From Nonomuraea angiospora (GTDB taxonomy: Bacteria; Actinomycetota; Actinomycetes; Streptosporangiales; Streptosporangiaceae), in assembly GCF_014873145.1 (NCBI RefSeq), contig NZ_JADBEK010000001.1:3782001-3846000 (forward strand): a stretch of DNA of 64,000 nt, written 5' to 3'. Made by a program: the position numbers and the translations under genes. This document shows positions 35,499-44,911 of this stretch, piece after piece. Under the pieces are notes generated by a model that saw nothing but the letters and a program-made list of their open reading frames with translations, searched no databases and was not told the origin of the DNA. The stretch's first letter is position 1, and each line of letters begins with the position of its first letter.

Positions 35499-35825
35499 CG
35501 TCACCCTTTCGCGCACGGAATGGCAGGCGTCCACCTTATGTTCGGGCTCCGTCCCCTGCCATTTCCGTTTTCCACCCCCTAATTTCGGCCACCCGAAAAC
35601 AGGGGCTCGGCCTGGCGAACCCCGCCCACCAGCGGCACCACCGGGCCCGGAGATACCGCGTCCTCGTGGTAATAGCCGTGGCTTCCGTATATCCAGGTCA
35701 CGACACAGATGAGGTGAGCCCGGAACGCGATTTCCGGGCCTCAGCGGCGCCCGCGAAAAGCCGCAAGCTCCCGGGAGACCAAGGCTCCGGAGCCGAGCAC
35801 GCGCGCGGCCGCGCCGTGATCCTGA
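35499..35825. other. 327-bp intergenic region upstream of the P450
   Basis: No convincing gene. It contains the P450 promoter region, with AT-richer patches near 35560-35590 and 35665-35700, and the 3' flank of the SMP-30 gene. Short frames here show no homology I recognise. Confidence 0.4.
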
Positions 35826-36671
35826 TCAGGGCCTGCCGGCACCGGGTGCGGAAACGGCGAGGGTCAGGATCTGTCCGGTGCGAGGTCCGGTGGTCAGCCG
35901 CTGGAGGTTGTCCGTGACGCCGTCGGACCCGCGCCACTCGGCCGTCATGACGAACAAGGTACGCCGGTCCGGGCCCCCGAGCATCAACGCGAACGGGGCC
36001 TGGTCCTCGGAGAGTTCGACGCGTTCGAGGATGCCGCCGCCCTCGGCGACGCGGACGATCGCGGACGCGCCGGTGGAGACCCATACCGCGCCCTCGGCAT
36101 CCAGGCAGATGCCGTCCGGGGCGACTCCGTCGGCGAAGATCCGCCGGTTGGACAGCCCTCCGTCCGCGTCGATGTCGAACGCGGTGAGCCGCCCGGCGAA
36201 CGACTCGGCGATGATCAGCGTCCGGTCGTCGGGCGTGATGACCATGCCGTTGGGGAACTGGATGTCGTCGGCGACCTGGCGCAGTTCGCCCTCTGGCGTG
36301 ACGAGCTTGATGTAGCCGGGCTTGGGCGCGCCGCCACCGGCGAAGTCGAAGTCCGCCCCGTTGATGTAGATGTTGCCGCGCCCGTCCACGACGATCTCGT
36401 TGCCGCCCTGATCGGCGACGGTGACCATAGACCCGTCCGGCTCTTGACGGCGCAGCTTGTCCCCGGTCATCAGCAGCCTGCCGTCGGGCAGCCAGTCGAT
36501 GGAGTACCCCATCGGGACCGGGCCCCGTACGGATGCGACCTCTGACTTGCCGTCAAGATCGACGGCCACGACCTCCCGGTCGATCCAGTTGCAGAACCAC
36601 AGCCGGTCCTCGTGCCACCGCGGCGACTCAGGAATTCCCAGGCCCGTCAGCAGAACCTTCGGCTTGGACAT
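35826..36671 (-). CDS. SMP-30/gluconolactonase-type lactonase
   Basis: 281-residue six-bladed propeller lactonase that hydrolyses sugar or other lactones with a divalent metal. Metal-ligand motifs are present: Glu in IPESPRW (about 15), Asn in FPNGM, and Asp in GVAPDGICLDAEG. Repeated blade sequences (DGRGNIYINGADFDF, DAEGAVWVSTGA) support the fold. No signal peptide, so cytoplasmic. Isolated from neighbours; substrate unknown. Confidence 0.9.
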   Translation of the reverse strand: MSKPKVLLTGLGIPESPRWHEDRLWFCNWIDREVVAVDLDGKSEVASVRGPVPMGYSIDWLPDGRLLMTGDKLRRQEPDGSMVTVADQGGNEIVVDGRGNIYINGADFDFAGGGAPKPGYIKLVTPEGELRQVADDIQFPNGMVITPDDRTLIIAESFAGRLTAFDIDADGGLSNRRIFADGVAPDGICLDAEGAVWVSTGASAIVRVAEGGGILERVELSEDQAPFALMLGGPDRRTLFVMTAEWRGSDGVTDNLQRLTTGPRTGQILTLAVSAPGAGRP

Positions 36672-37396
36672 GACGCCTCCTCACTTCGCCCGACTGCGCC
36701 GACCGCAGCCCGGCTTTCCTGCTTTTCACACGAACAGCCCCCTCCCCGATCGACACGATGACCGCGAACGTGCGAATTTTTCTGGGAGCTCTGCCGGCAG
36801 CCGCTCGACGGGCCGGCCGTTCAGGCGGGTCCGTCCCGTCGGTCCCGCCGGTCGCGGCGCGCCGCGGCGCGATCAGCCAGGCGGCCCCGGCCGTCCCGTC
36901 CCGTACGCGCTGCCCCTCATCGGCGATCGGCGGGTGAGCCTCGCAGGCAGGCCGAACGTCCGATGCCCCTCCTCCCGCCGGCTCGCATCGCCGCGGACGT
37001 CGAGCCTCCGCTGCCCTCCGGAAGCCGGTCAGCGGGGGTTTTCGTCCTGTGTCACCTTCTCCGCTCGCCGCCGCGGATCGGCGGTGGCACGCCGCCTACG
37101 ATCCCGAGCCGCCCATGGAGCAGGCGGGATTCGGGCCCCTGGCGGACGCCGCCTCGGGTCATGATCCCGACCCCGGCTGTTCGACGGCATCGGCTCGATC
37201 ACGCGCGCCCGCGGCATTGAGGCGAGCCACATTCCCCGGCGCCTCACCTCGACGAGCCGCCGGTCCGGCCCCCGTCCGCGAGGAGATCGCCTCGGCTCCG
37301 GCCGCGTCGACATGCTGCTGAGCGAGCGAAAAAGACCTGCCCCGACACCGTCGCGCCAGGCTCGAAACTGTCGGTGCCGACCGGCATGGTGGTGCC
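36672..37396. other. 725-bp region without a recognisable gene
   Basis: Short open frames exist on both strands (for example 36963-37220 and 37049-37321 on plus, 37029-37313 on minus). All are Arg/Pro-rich, lack start-site context and match no family I know. A single AT-rich spot lies near 36772-36783. This is the largest gene-free stretch in the window; decayed coding sequence is possible but I cannot identify a parent. Confidence 0.5.
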
Positions 37397-39460
37397 ATGA
37401 CCGAGACGCTCCCCTTCACCGTCCTCGCCGATGACACGGCCTACGCCGAGGCCGTCCAGCTCGCCGTCGACTCCGCCGCCGCCTACTACGCCGACGGCAC
37501 CTCCACGCTTGACGACGACGCCTACGACCGGCTGGTCCGCGGCATCCAGGCGTACGAGGAGGAGCATCCCGAGGCGGTGCTGCCGTCGTCGCCGACCGGC
37601 AAGGTGGCAGGCGGGGCCGTGGTGGGCGACGTGCCGCACACCGTGCCGATGCTGAGCCTGGACAACGTGTTCGGCGCCGAGCAGCTCGCCGACTGGGCGG
37701 CCGGGCTGGAGCGGCGGCTGGGCCGGCCGGTGACGGCGTGGAGCGTGGAGCCCAAGCTCGACGGCCTGGCGATCTCGGCCCGCTACCGGCACGGGCGGCT
37801 CGCGCAGCTGGTCACGCGGGGCGACGGCAGCGCGGGCGAGGACGTCTCGCACGCCATCGGCACCATCGTCGGGCTGCCCGACCGGCTGGCCGACGCGGTC
37901 ACGGTGGAGCTGCGCGGCGAGGTCATGATGACCACGGCCCAGTTCGAGGAGGCCTGCGCCAAGCGGCAGGCGCACGACGGCACCACGTTCGCCAACCCGC
38001 GCAGCGCCGCCGCGGGCACGCTGCGCGCGCAGGACCGGCCGTACGTGTGCGAGCTGACCTTCTTCGGCTACGGCGTCGTGCCGGCGCCCGACGACCACTC
38101 CGAGCTGGCGGTGCGGCTGCGCGAGCTGCCGCACAGCCAGATCATGGACTGGGTGGCCACCCAGGGCGTGCAGACCACCGCCGCCACGCCGGTCGCCGGG
38201 ATCGTGGCCGCCGGTCTTGAGCGCGTGCAGGAGCGGGTGGGGGAGATCGCGGCGGTCCGCGCCGAGCTGCCGTTCGGCATCGACGGCATCGTGATCAAGT
38301 GCGACCTCGCGGCCGACCAGGCCGAGGCCGGGTTCAGCTCCCGCGCGCCCCGCTGGGCCATCGCCTACAAGCTGCCCGCCACGGAGAAGATCACCAAGCT
38401 GATCGCCGTGGAGTGGAACACCGGCCGCACCGGCATCATCGCCCCGCGCGCCGTGCTGGAGCCGGTCGAGCTCGACGGCAGCATCGTCACCTACGCCACC
38501 CTGCACAACGTCGCCGACATCACCCGGCGCGGTCTCATGCTGGGCGACAGCGTGACCGTCTACAAGGCAGGCGACGTCATCCCGAGGGTCGAGGCACCGG
38601 TCGTCCACCTGCGCACCGGCGACGAGCAGCCGATCGAGATCCCGCAGGTCTGCCCGTCGTGCGGTGACGGGATCGACAGCTCGCAGGAGCGGTGGCGGTG
38701 CGTGCGCGGGCGCGGCTGCCGCGCGATCGCCTCCATCATCTACGCGGTCGGCCGCGACCAGCTCGACATCGAGGGGCTGGCGGAAAACCGCGTCAAGCAG
38801 ATGCTCGACGCCGGCCTCATCGCCGACTTCGCCGACCTGTTCTTCCTGACCCGCGAGCAGTTGCTCGGCCTGGAGCGCATGGGCGAGACCAGCACCGACA
38901 ACCTGCTGGCCGCCATCGAGCAGGCCAAGACCAGGCCGCTCAGCAGGGTGTTCGCGGCGCTCGGGGTGCGCGGCACCGGCCGGTCCATGAGCCGCCGCCT
39001 CGCCCGCCACTTCGCCACGATGGACGCCATCCGCACCGCCGACGCCGAGGCGATCCAGCACGTGGACGGCATCGGCCCGGAGAAGGCACCGGTCGTGGTG
39101 GCCGAGCTGATCGAGCTGGCCCCGCTCATCGACAAGCTCGTCCAGGCCGGCGTCAACATGACCGAGCCCGGCGCCACACCGCCCGCCGAAGGCGAGGAGC
39201 CCAAGGTCGAGCTTCCGCTGGCGTCGATGTCGGTGGTGGTCACCGGCACGATGACCGGGCCGCTGGCGGCGCTGTCGCGCAACGAGGTCAACGAGCTGAT
39301 CGAACGCGCGGGCGGCAAGTCGTCCTCCAGCGTCTCGGCCAAGACGTCCCTGCTGGTGGCGGGCGAGAAGGCCGGCTCGAAGCGGGCCAAGGCCGAGTCG
39401 CTCGGGATCCGCATCCTCACGCCGGAGGAGTTCGCCACCCAGGTCCACGCCTTCCTGTAG
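37397..39460 (+). CDS. ligA: NAD-dependent DNA ligase, divergent LigA type
   Basis: 687-residue NAD-dependent ligase that seals nicks. Domains in order: Ia NAD-binding ([17 protein letters not shown], keeping the Tyr, Asp, Tyr-Asp set), adenylation domain with catalytic Lys120 in EPKLDG, OB fold, zinc finger CPSCG then CVRGRGCRA, helix-hairpin-helix, and C-terminal BRCT (about 605-687, [12 protein letters not shown]). The N terminus departs from housekeeping LigA (no RYHRKYYELD-type stretch), so this may be a second paralogue; many actinomycetes carry extra ligases. Monocistronic, flanked by gene-poor sequence. Confidence 0.9.
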   Translation: MTETLPFTVLADDTAYAEAVQLAVDSAAAYYADGTSTLDDDAYDRLVRGIQAYEEEHPEAVLPSSPTGKVAGGAVVGDVPHTVPMLSLDNVFGAEQLADWAAGLERRLGRPVTAWSVEPKLDGLAISARYRHGRLAQLVTRGDGSAGEDVSHAIGTIVGLPDRLADAVTVELRGEVMMTTAQFEEACAKRQAHDGTTFANPRSAAAGTLRAQDRPYVCELTFFGYGVVPAPDDHSELAVRLRELPHSQIMDWVATQGVQTTAATPVAGIVAAGLERVQERVGEIAAVRAELPFGIDGIVIKCDLAADQAEAGFSSRAPRWAIAYKLPATEKITKLIAVEWNTGRTGIIAPRAVLEPVELDGSIVTYATLHNVADITRRGLMLGDSVTVYKAGDVIPRVEAPVVHLRTGDEQPIEIPQVCPSCGDGIDSSQERWRCVRGRGCRAIASIIYAVGRDQLDIEGLAENRVKQMLDAGLIADFADLFFLTREQLLGLERMGETSTDNLLAAIEQAKTRPLSRVFAALGVRGTGRSMSRRLARHFATMDAIRTADAEAIQHVDGIGPEKAPVVVAELIELAPLIDKLVQAGVNMTEPGATPPAEGEEPKVELPLASMSVVVTGTMTGPLAALSRNEVNELIERAGGKSSSSVSAKTSLLVAGEKAGSKRAKAESLGIRILTPEEFATQVHAFL

Positions 39461-39539
39461 GCGCCCTGCCCTGAGGGCACGCAGCGCAGGGACGCGGGGT
39501 CCCGGCCGGTCAGCTCCAGGGCCGCACGGCTCTTGGCGC

Positions 39540-39770
39540 CGCGGCGTCGGCGGCCACGACCGGCTGGATCCTCAACGAGCACGCCGCGCGCAACCCGGTC
39601 ATCGGCAGGGCGAGCTGGAGCATCGGCGTCGCCCTCACCGAGGGCGTCACCCCGTGACTTCCTACTGGGCCGCGTCGTCGCCCCGCACCCGTCCGCCTAC
39701 CTGGTGCCCGTCAACGCTGAAGTGCCCGATATGGGCATGAGCCTGCCCTCCTTTGGTGATCTCGATGGCC
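39540..39770 (+). pseudogene. Relic of xanthine dehydrogenase molybdenum-binding subunit
   Basis: Two adjacent frames hold pieces of the C-terminal region of XdhA/YagR-type subunits. Frame one (39562-39657) reads GWILNEHAARNPVIGRASWS and then IGVALTEGVTP before a stop at 39655-39657. Frame two, shifted by one near 39652, continues RDFLLGRVVAPHPSAYLVPV and then NAEVPDMGMSLPSFGD. Intact relatives have GRILNPxTARSQxIGGxxWGIGMALTE and GRVVNPxLAxYxVPVNADVPDI, so order and spacing agree. The parent gene is otherwise gone. This identification is from memory of the family. Confidence 0.7.
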
Positions 39771-39903
39771 CGTGCCAGGCTGGAGCGCTCGGGCGGCGTG
39801 GGGGTTGCTGGGCGCGGGTTGGCGGGCGAGGGTGCCGTGTGCCACCGCGCCACATGAACGTGATGCACTGAGTAGCGCCGCCCGCAACGGGGAGTTACCG
39901 GGT

Positions 39904-40572
39904 ATGGATGGAACCATGATCCTTTTGAGTCGGACAGTCCACGTGGCCGTGCTCACCTTCTTGGTCCTCCCGATCGTCGCCGTCCCGCCGGCGGCGGCCG
40001 ACACCCGCAAGCAACCGCAGGCCGAAGCCGGCGCCGCGCTCGCCCGCCATATGTTGTCCCAGTTGAAGGTGGCCAGGGCATTATCGATCCGCGGCTATGC
40101 CCACCATCGCTTCCTGCCCCGATGGGCGCACCACAAGGGCGCGTGCGACACCCGGGAGACGGTGCTGGCCCGCGACGGGCGACGTGTGCGCAAGAACGCC
40201 GCGTGCCATCCCGTCAAGGGCTTCTGGTACAGCCCGTACGACGGCAAGTGGCTGAAGAGCGAGAAGCATGTGGACGTCGACCACATAGTGCCGCTGTCGT
40301 ACGCCTGGCGTTCCGGCGCCAGCAGATGGAGCCAGGCACGCAGGCGCGCCTTCGCCAACGACCTCACCCGGCCCGAACTGATCGTCGTCAGCCACTCCGC
40401 CAACATCGCCAAGGGCGGCCAGGGGCCGCAGAGCTGGCGTCCTGCGCGCCGCGCCTATTGGTGCCGCTACGCGACCTCATGGATCACCGTGAAGCACCAC
40501 TACCGGCTCTTCGTGACGAAGAAGGAGAAGAAGGCGCTGCTCAACATGCTCCGCACCTGCCGAGGACGCTGA
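39904..40572 (+). CDS. Secreted HNH-family nuclease (DUF1524/GmrSD C-terminal type)
   Basis: 222 residues: signal peptide (VAVLTFLVLPIVAVPPAAA) and an exported domain with HNH features, namely DVDHIVPLSYAWRSGA, AFANDL and NIAKGGQGPQSW, matching the DUF1524 nuclease pattern. Two cysteine pairs (GACDTRE, AACHPVKG; YWCRYA, RTCRGR) fit an extracellular disulfide-bonded protein. ATG 39904 follows GGGGAG. Likely a nutritional or competition nuclease outside the cell. Monocistronic. Confidence 0.88.
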   Translation: MDGTMILLSRTVHVAVLTFLVLPIVAVPPAAADTRKQPQAEAGAALARHMLSQLKVARALSIRGYAHHRFLPRWAHHKGACDTRETVLARDGRRVRKNAACHPVKGFWYSPYDGKWLKSEKHVDVDHIVPLSYAWRSGASRWSQARRRAFANDLTRPELIVVSHSANIAKGGQGPQSWRPARRAYWCRYATSWITVKHHYRLFVTKKEKKALLNMLRTCRGR

Positions 40573-40662
40573 CAGACCGCCCGTTCGGGGTTCGGGATCG
40601 CGGACGAGGTGGGGCTGCCGCTGCCGGGACCACCGGCGGCGGCCGGTGTTAGCCTGCTCGTC

Positions 40663-43056
40663 ATGTCCAGCGGCGATCATGACTTACCCGGCCCCGGCCG
40701 GGCACGTACCTCGGATGAGGCGTCGGCCGACGGGACGCTGAGCGATGCGCGTTTCTTGATCCACGGCGACCCCGACGAGACGCTGAGCGATCCGCGTTTC
40801 CTGATCCACGCCGACCCCGACGAGGTGATGGCGCTCGCGTCGCGAGCACGCGGCGGCGAGGCGCGGCTGGCCGCGGCGGTCTACCGCACGTCCGCCGGCC
40901 GGCATCGTGACCTGCCTCCCGCCGAGCGCCGTCAGATCCTGGCCGTGGACGCCGCCCGGTGGCAGGCCGCCGATCTGGGGCGACGGCTCGCCGAAGTGCC
41001 GGACGAGCACGGCGCGGCCGCTCCGTACCGGGTGGAGTGGGCGACGGGCACGTCGCTGGAGGGCGCGCTGCTGTGGTCGGCCGATCTGCCGGACCACGAC
41101 AGGCTCGGGCCGGCCGGGGTCTGGGCGATGGCGGCCGGCGGGCCGCCGGGCCGAGCCGTGGTGACGGTCGCGGCCTTCGGCCGTGACGGCTGGACCTGGG
41201 ACCTGGCCTCGGGCAGCTGCGTCGGCAGGCCCGTGTTCGGCGACGGAGGAGTCGAAGCCCTGGAGAGCGTGGTGCTCGACGGTCGCCGGTCGCTGGTCGT
41301 CAGCGGGTACAGCGTCGTGGGCGACCTCGTACGGGCGAGCGTGTGGGTGATGGACGCCGGCTCCGGGCAGCGCGTCGGCTCGCCGTTCGTGACCGAGGGT
41401 CACGTACGCGATCCGCTGGCCGTCGCCACGGTGGCGGGCCGTCCGGTGGCGATCTCCGCCGGGTCGGCGGTGAGAGCCTGGGATCTGCTCGCGCAGCGCC
41501 CGCTGGGCACGCCGTTCGAGGCGCACGGCGGCACGAGCGTGATCTCGATCGCCACGACGACCCTGGACGGCCGCGCGGTCGCGGTCACCGGTGACTACGA
41601 CGGCCTCGTGCGGGTGTGGGACCCCATCGACGGGACGGAGGCCGCGGCGCCGATCGAGACTTCCGGCAGGCCGGAAAGCCTGCTCGCCCTGTCTCTCGAC
41701 GGCCGGCCTGTCGTGGTCGCCGGCGGCTACGACGGGCCGGTCGAGGTGCGGGATCTGCGCGAGGGGACTCTCGTCCACGAGCTGCTGCCCGAGGACGTGG
41801 CGGCGAGGGGCGGCGGTTCGCTCGCCGCCGCCGAACTCGACGGCCGCCCGATCGTGGTCGCCCTCGACCGCGACGGGCGCGTACGAGTGCTGGACCTCGC
41901 CACGGGCGAGCCGCTGTGCGCGCCCCTGCCTCCAGGGCGCGGAAGACCCGACGCGATCCGCGTGGCCGAGGCCGGCGGCCGTCCGATCGCCGTCACCAGC
42001 GGGTTGCACTCGTCCGTGGTGCAGGCGTGGGACCTGGCCGCCGCGTGCGCCGCACCGGCCGTCGGAGCGCCGCGCAGCCTGTCGGGCGACCTCACCGCCC
42101 TGGCGGTCGGCGAGGTCAACGGCCGCGAGGTCATCGTCACGGCTCATCACGACGGCCCCGCCGACGAGCCCAGATGGGGCGAGGGGTACGTGTGTGTCAC
42201 CGACCTGGCCGACGGCACGGCGATGGCACCCGCCATCCCCACCGGAGAAGGACGTACGCAGCTCGCCCTGGCCGACCTCCACGGGGACCCCGTCGCGGTG
42301 ATCACCTGCAACGAGCGATTCGTGCCGCGGCTGCTGCGCTTGCCTGAGGGTCAGGAACTGGACGTCACGTTCACCACCTCGGACCACCGGCAGGACCACA
42401 ACGGCCGGATCACCGCGCTCGCCACCGGCCGGCTGGGCGACCGCCCCGTGGTGGTGACCGGCGGAAGGCACAACCAGGCGCGCACGTGGTACCTGGACAG
42501 CGGCGCCATGCGCACGGCCGTCAGCGGGCGGGGCGACGGGTACACCCATGTCACCGCCGCAGCCGTCGGCTCGCTTCGAGGCCGCGCCGTGGCGGTCACC
42601 GCCGGACACGGATCCGGCACGCCCGAGATCCGCGTGTGGTGGCTGTCCAGCGGCCGCCCGGTCTGTCAGCCGGAGCCAGGTCACAGCGGAGCCGTGAACG
42701 CCGTCGCGATCAGTGACCTGGACGGCTCCCCGGTCGCGGTGACCGCCGGCGCGGATCAGACGGTCCGGGTGTGGGACCTGGACAGCGGAAAACTGATCAG
42801 AGACCCCCTGATCGGGCATACGGCACCGGTGCTGGCCGTGGCCGTGACCGAGCTGGACGGCCGCCCCGCCGTGGTGACCGGCGGCGCGGATCGGACCGTC
42901 CTGATGTGGGACCTGGACAGCGGACGCCACCTGCGACGGGTGGACCTGCCCGGCGCGGTCTCGCAGGTCGCCGTCGCGTCGGGCGGCCGGCTGGTCGTCG
43001 CGTTTGATGACGACCTCGCCGTCATGTCCCCCCAGCACCTGATGGCGGAGCGGTGA
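40663..43056 (+). CDS. WD40-repeat beta-propeller protein
   Basis: 797-residue soluble propeller protein. Repeats of the form LDGRPVVVTGGxDxTVRVWDLDSG recur through the whole length (clear ones near the C terminus: VTAGADQTVRVWDLDSG, VTGGADRTVLMWDLDSG), enough for about two propellers. The N terminus carries a 15-residue duplication (TLSDARFLIHGDPDE, TLSDPRFLIHADPDE) before a helical MALASRARGGEARLAAAVY region. ATG 40663 is preceded by TTAGCC-like -10 sequence with almost no leader, so a leaderless transcript is likely. No catalytic domain; probably a scaffold. Partners are unknown. Confidence 0.85.
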   Translation: MSSGDHDLPGPGRARTSDEASADGTLSDARFLIHGDPDETLSDPRFLIHADPDEVMALASRARGGEARLAAAVYRTSAGRHRDLPPAERRQILAVDAARWQAADLGRRLAEVPDEHGAAAPYRVEWATGTSLEGALLWSADLPDHDRLGPAGVWAMAAGGPPGRAVVTVAAFGRDGWTWDLASGSCVGRPVFGDGGVEALESVVLDGRRSLVVSGYSVVGDLVRASVWVMDAGSGQRVGSPFVTEGHVRDPLAVATVAGRPVAISAGSAVRAWDLLAQRPLGTPFEAHGGTSVISIATTTLDGRAVAVTGDYDGLVRVWDPIDGTEAAAPIETSGRPESLLALSLDGRPVVVAGGYDGPVEVRDLREGTLVHELLPEDVAARGGGSLAAAELDGRPIVVALDRDGRVRVLDLATGEPLCAPLPPGRGRPDAIRVAEAGGRPIAVTSGLHSSVVQAWDLAAACAAPAVGAPRSLSGDLTALAVGEVNGREVIVTAHHDGPADEPRWGEGYVCVTDLADGTAMAPAIPTGEGRTQLALADLHGDPVAVITCNERFVPRLLRLPEGQELDVTFTTSDHRQDHNGRITALATGRLGDRPVVVTGGRHNQARTWYLDSGAMRTAVSGRGDGYTHVTAAAVGSLRGRAVAVTAGHGSGTPEIRVWWLSSGRPVCQPEPGHSGAVNAVAISDLDGSPVAVTAGADQTVRVWDLDSGKLIRDPLIGHTAPVLAVAVTELDGRPAVVTGGADRTVLMWDLDSGRHLRRVDLPGAVSQVAVASGGRLVVAFDDDLAVMSPQHLMAER
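40733..40827 (+). repeat. 45-bp in-frame duplication at the WD40 5' end
   Basis: Two 45-bp units encode TLSD-A/P-RFLIH-G/A-DPDE. They differ at only a few bases, so the duplication is recent. Confidence 0.75.
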
Positions 43057-43478
43057 GATGTGAGATGCGAGACGTGAGGAACCGCGGATCAGCGCCGACG
43101 ACCGCCGCCGGACCGTGGCCGCCACCTGCGGGATGTCCGGCAGCCGTGGTCTCCGTCCGCAGGAAGTCCGACAGCCGTGGCCGCCACCTGAAGCGAGCCC
43201 GGCAGCCGTGGTTGCCACCTGCAGCGAGTCCGACAGCCCTGGCCGCCACCTCCAGCGAGTCCGGCAGCCGCCTGGCGGGCATGTCCTCGGTCAGTGCCCC
43301 ACCGGAGCGAGCGCGTGGCCGGGCGTCATGAGGCTTTGGTGCCCCAGCCAGCTCCCCGGGCTGGGGCATGTCGAGATTATGGCCTTAAGTCCGATTTGTA
43401 TAGCTTTGGTGAGTAATTTTCCTTGACGAGCCTTGCAAGGACGCCCCGAGGCCCCGCCACGGCAGGTATGACTAGATC
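43057..43478. other. 422-bp intergenic region with repeat array and methyltransferase promoter
   Basis: Apart from the 31-bp array, no gene is evident. A TTGACG hexamer lies near 43421 and TATGACTAGAT near 43467, just upstream of the methyltransferase ATG. An AT-richer patch spans about 43375-43425. Confidence 0.5.
43110..43264. repeat. Five 31-bp tandem repeats
   Basis: Units at 43110-43140, 43141-43171, 43172-43202, 43203-43233 and 43234-43264, each built around CAGCCGTGGCCGCCACCTG then GCGAGTCCGG. They are contiguous with no spacers, and a partial sixth unit follows. 31 bp is close to three helical turns. Confidence 0.85.
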
Positions 43479-44294
43479 ATGACCGCGCGTTATGACGGCC
43501 AGGCCGAGTGGTACGACGAGTACATCGGCTCCAGCGCCCACGTCACCACGCAGGACATCGTCGACCTCCTCGGCCCCGGCGAGGGGCCGTGCCTGGACCT
43601 CGGCTGCGGCACCGGCCTCTATCTCGACGCCATCCGCTCCACCGGCCGGACCGTCATCGGCCTCGACCGCTCCGCCGACCAGCTGCGCCTGGCCCGCCGC
43701 CGGGACCCCGCTCCCCTCCTCCAGGGCGACGCCACGGCCCTGCCGTTCGCCGCGGGCACGTTCGGCACCGTCACCGCGATCTGGGTCTCGACCGACATCC
43801 CCGACTTCGCCGGGCTGCTGCGGGAGGGGGCCAGGGTCCTGCGCCCGGGCGGCCGGCTGCTGTTCTACGGGGTGCATCCGTGCTTCAACGGCCCCCACAT
43901 CGAATCCCGCGAGGACGGCGCGGTGATCATCCATCCCACGTACCGGATCAAAGGGTGGCACAAGCGCTCTCCGTGGTGGCGCGAGGGCGGGGTCCGGGAC
44001 CGGGTCGGGATGAGCCACGTGCCGCTGTCCGACCTGATGAACGCCTTCGTCGACGCCGGGCTGGCCATCGAGCGCGTGTACGAGCCGCAGGAGCGCCCCG
44101 TACCGTCCGTCCTGGCCGTCCGGGCGTTCCGGCCGGGCCGAGGTCAGCGGCCGGGCACCGGCAGCAGGGCCAGGTGCTCGCCGGTCACCAGGTCGAACCT
44201 CAGCGCCAGCGACACCAGCGCGTGCCGCTGCCAGTCGGCCTTGCCCGCACCACCCTGCGGGCTTTTGACGTGCAGCTTCTTCTCGGCCAGGTAG
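43479..44294 (+). CDS. SAM-dependent class I methyltransferase
   Basis: Methyltransferase with motif I LDLGCGTGLYLDAI (about 39-52), acidic motif IGLDRS, GDATALPFAAGTF and VLRPGGRLLFYGVHP. The fold ends at about residue 220 (PSVLAVRAFRPG). The last 50 residues are Ser/Cys/Pro-rich and encoded opposite the 3' end of the convergent FHA gene, giving a 151-bp overlap. The natural stop was probably lost and the frame runs on. A leaderless start is likely. Substrate unknown. Confidence 0.85.
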   Translation: MTARYDGQAEWYDEYIGSSAHVTTQDIVDLLGPGEGPCLDLGCGTGLYLDAIRSTGRTVIGLDRSADQLRLARRRDPAPLLQGDATALPFAAGTFGTVTAIWVSTDIPDFAGLLREGARVLRPGGRLLFYGVHPCFNGPHIESREDGAVIIHPTYRIKGWHKRSPWWREGGVRDRVGMSHVPLSDLMNAFVDAGLAIERVYEPQERPVPSVLAVRAFRPGRGQRPGTGSRARCSPVTRSNLSASDTSACRCQSALPAPPCGLLTCSFFSAR

Positions 44295-44872
44295 CCGATG
44301 TGGAAGCCGATGGCGGTACGGCTCAACTCCAGGTCGGGGAGCCTCTCGGCGATCTCGGGGATCGTCGGTATGCGCGACGTCGAGGGGTCGCGCAGGCGCG
44401 GCTCGCACAGGGCCACGAGGATGCGGAAGTACTTGGCGTTCCGGTCGAGCGGGTAGGCGACCCGCGTGGCCGCTCCCCCGTCGGCGCGGTGCGGCGGCAC
44501 GTGTACGTGCTGCGGCGCGAACACCAGGAACGAGACCGTGCCGTCGACCGCCGGCAGGCTCACCCTGGAGAACTCGAACGGGATCGGCGCCCCCATCCGC
44601 CCCGGCGGCACCTTGACGAACTCCCCGCCCCCTTCCGGGTTCTCCACGACGTACGTCTTCGACGTGCTGAGGTTGGACAGCAGCCAGTAGTCCCCCACCG
44701 CGACGATCTCGCCGGCGCGCCGCGAGACCGCGGCGTCGTCCAGCCGGAGGTCCACGGGAGAGCCGGGAGCCCCGCGCCCGAAGAGCGCCTGCTCCCCGGG
44801 CGCGAGCTCCAGCGAGTACGGCCGGTCGTCGGTCGGCGCCGCCGCCATCTGGATCAAGATGGTGCTGTGCAT
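44144..44872 (-). CDS. FHA-domain protein with C-terminal winged-helix-like region
   Basis: 242 residues. The N-terminal half fits an FHA fold that binds phosphothreonine: LFGRGAPGSPVDLRLDDAAVSRRAGEIVAV and WLLSNLSTSKTYVV carry the Gly-Arg, Ser-Arg and Asn motifs. The C-terminal half (YFRILVALCEPRLRD, IPEIAERLPDLELSRTAIGFHIGYLAEK) looks like a winged helix. Such proteins read kinase output and may bind DNA. The Ser/Thr kinase at 45462 is the obvious nearby partner. It follows the SH3-like gene on the same strand by 39 bp. Confidence 0.8.
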   Translation of the reverse strand: MHSTILIQMAAAPTDDRPYSLELAPGEQALFGRGAPGSPVDLRLDDAAVSRRAGEIVAVGDYWLLSNLSTSKTYVVENPEGGGEFVKVPPGRMGAPIPFEFSRVSLPAVDGTVSFLVFAPQHVHVPPHRADGGAATRVAYPLDRNAKYFRILVALCEPRLRDPSTSRIPTIPEIAERLPDLELSRTAIGFHIGYLAEKKLHVKSPQGGAGKADWQRHALVSLALRFDLVTGEHLALLPVPGR

Positions 44873-44911
44873 CCGCGGGACCCTACTCGCGTGCCGGTGA
44901 AGGTGTCCAGG

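Noticed and set aside
36963..37321. Small frames in the 725-bp gap
   Set aside because: Arg/Pro-rich, no ribosome site, no recognisable homology; several overlap on both strands.
43110..43264. CRISPR-like array
   Set aside because: Units are directly adjacent with no unique spacers, and no cas genes are nearby.
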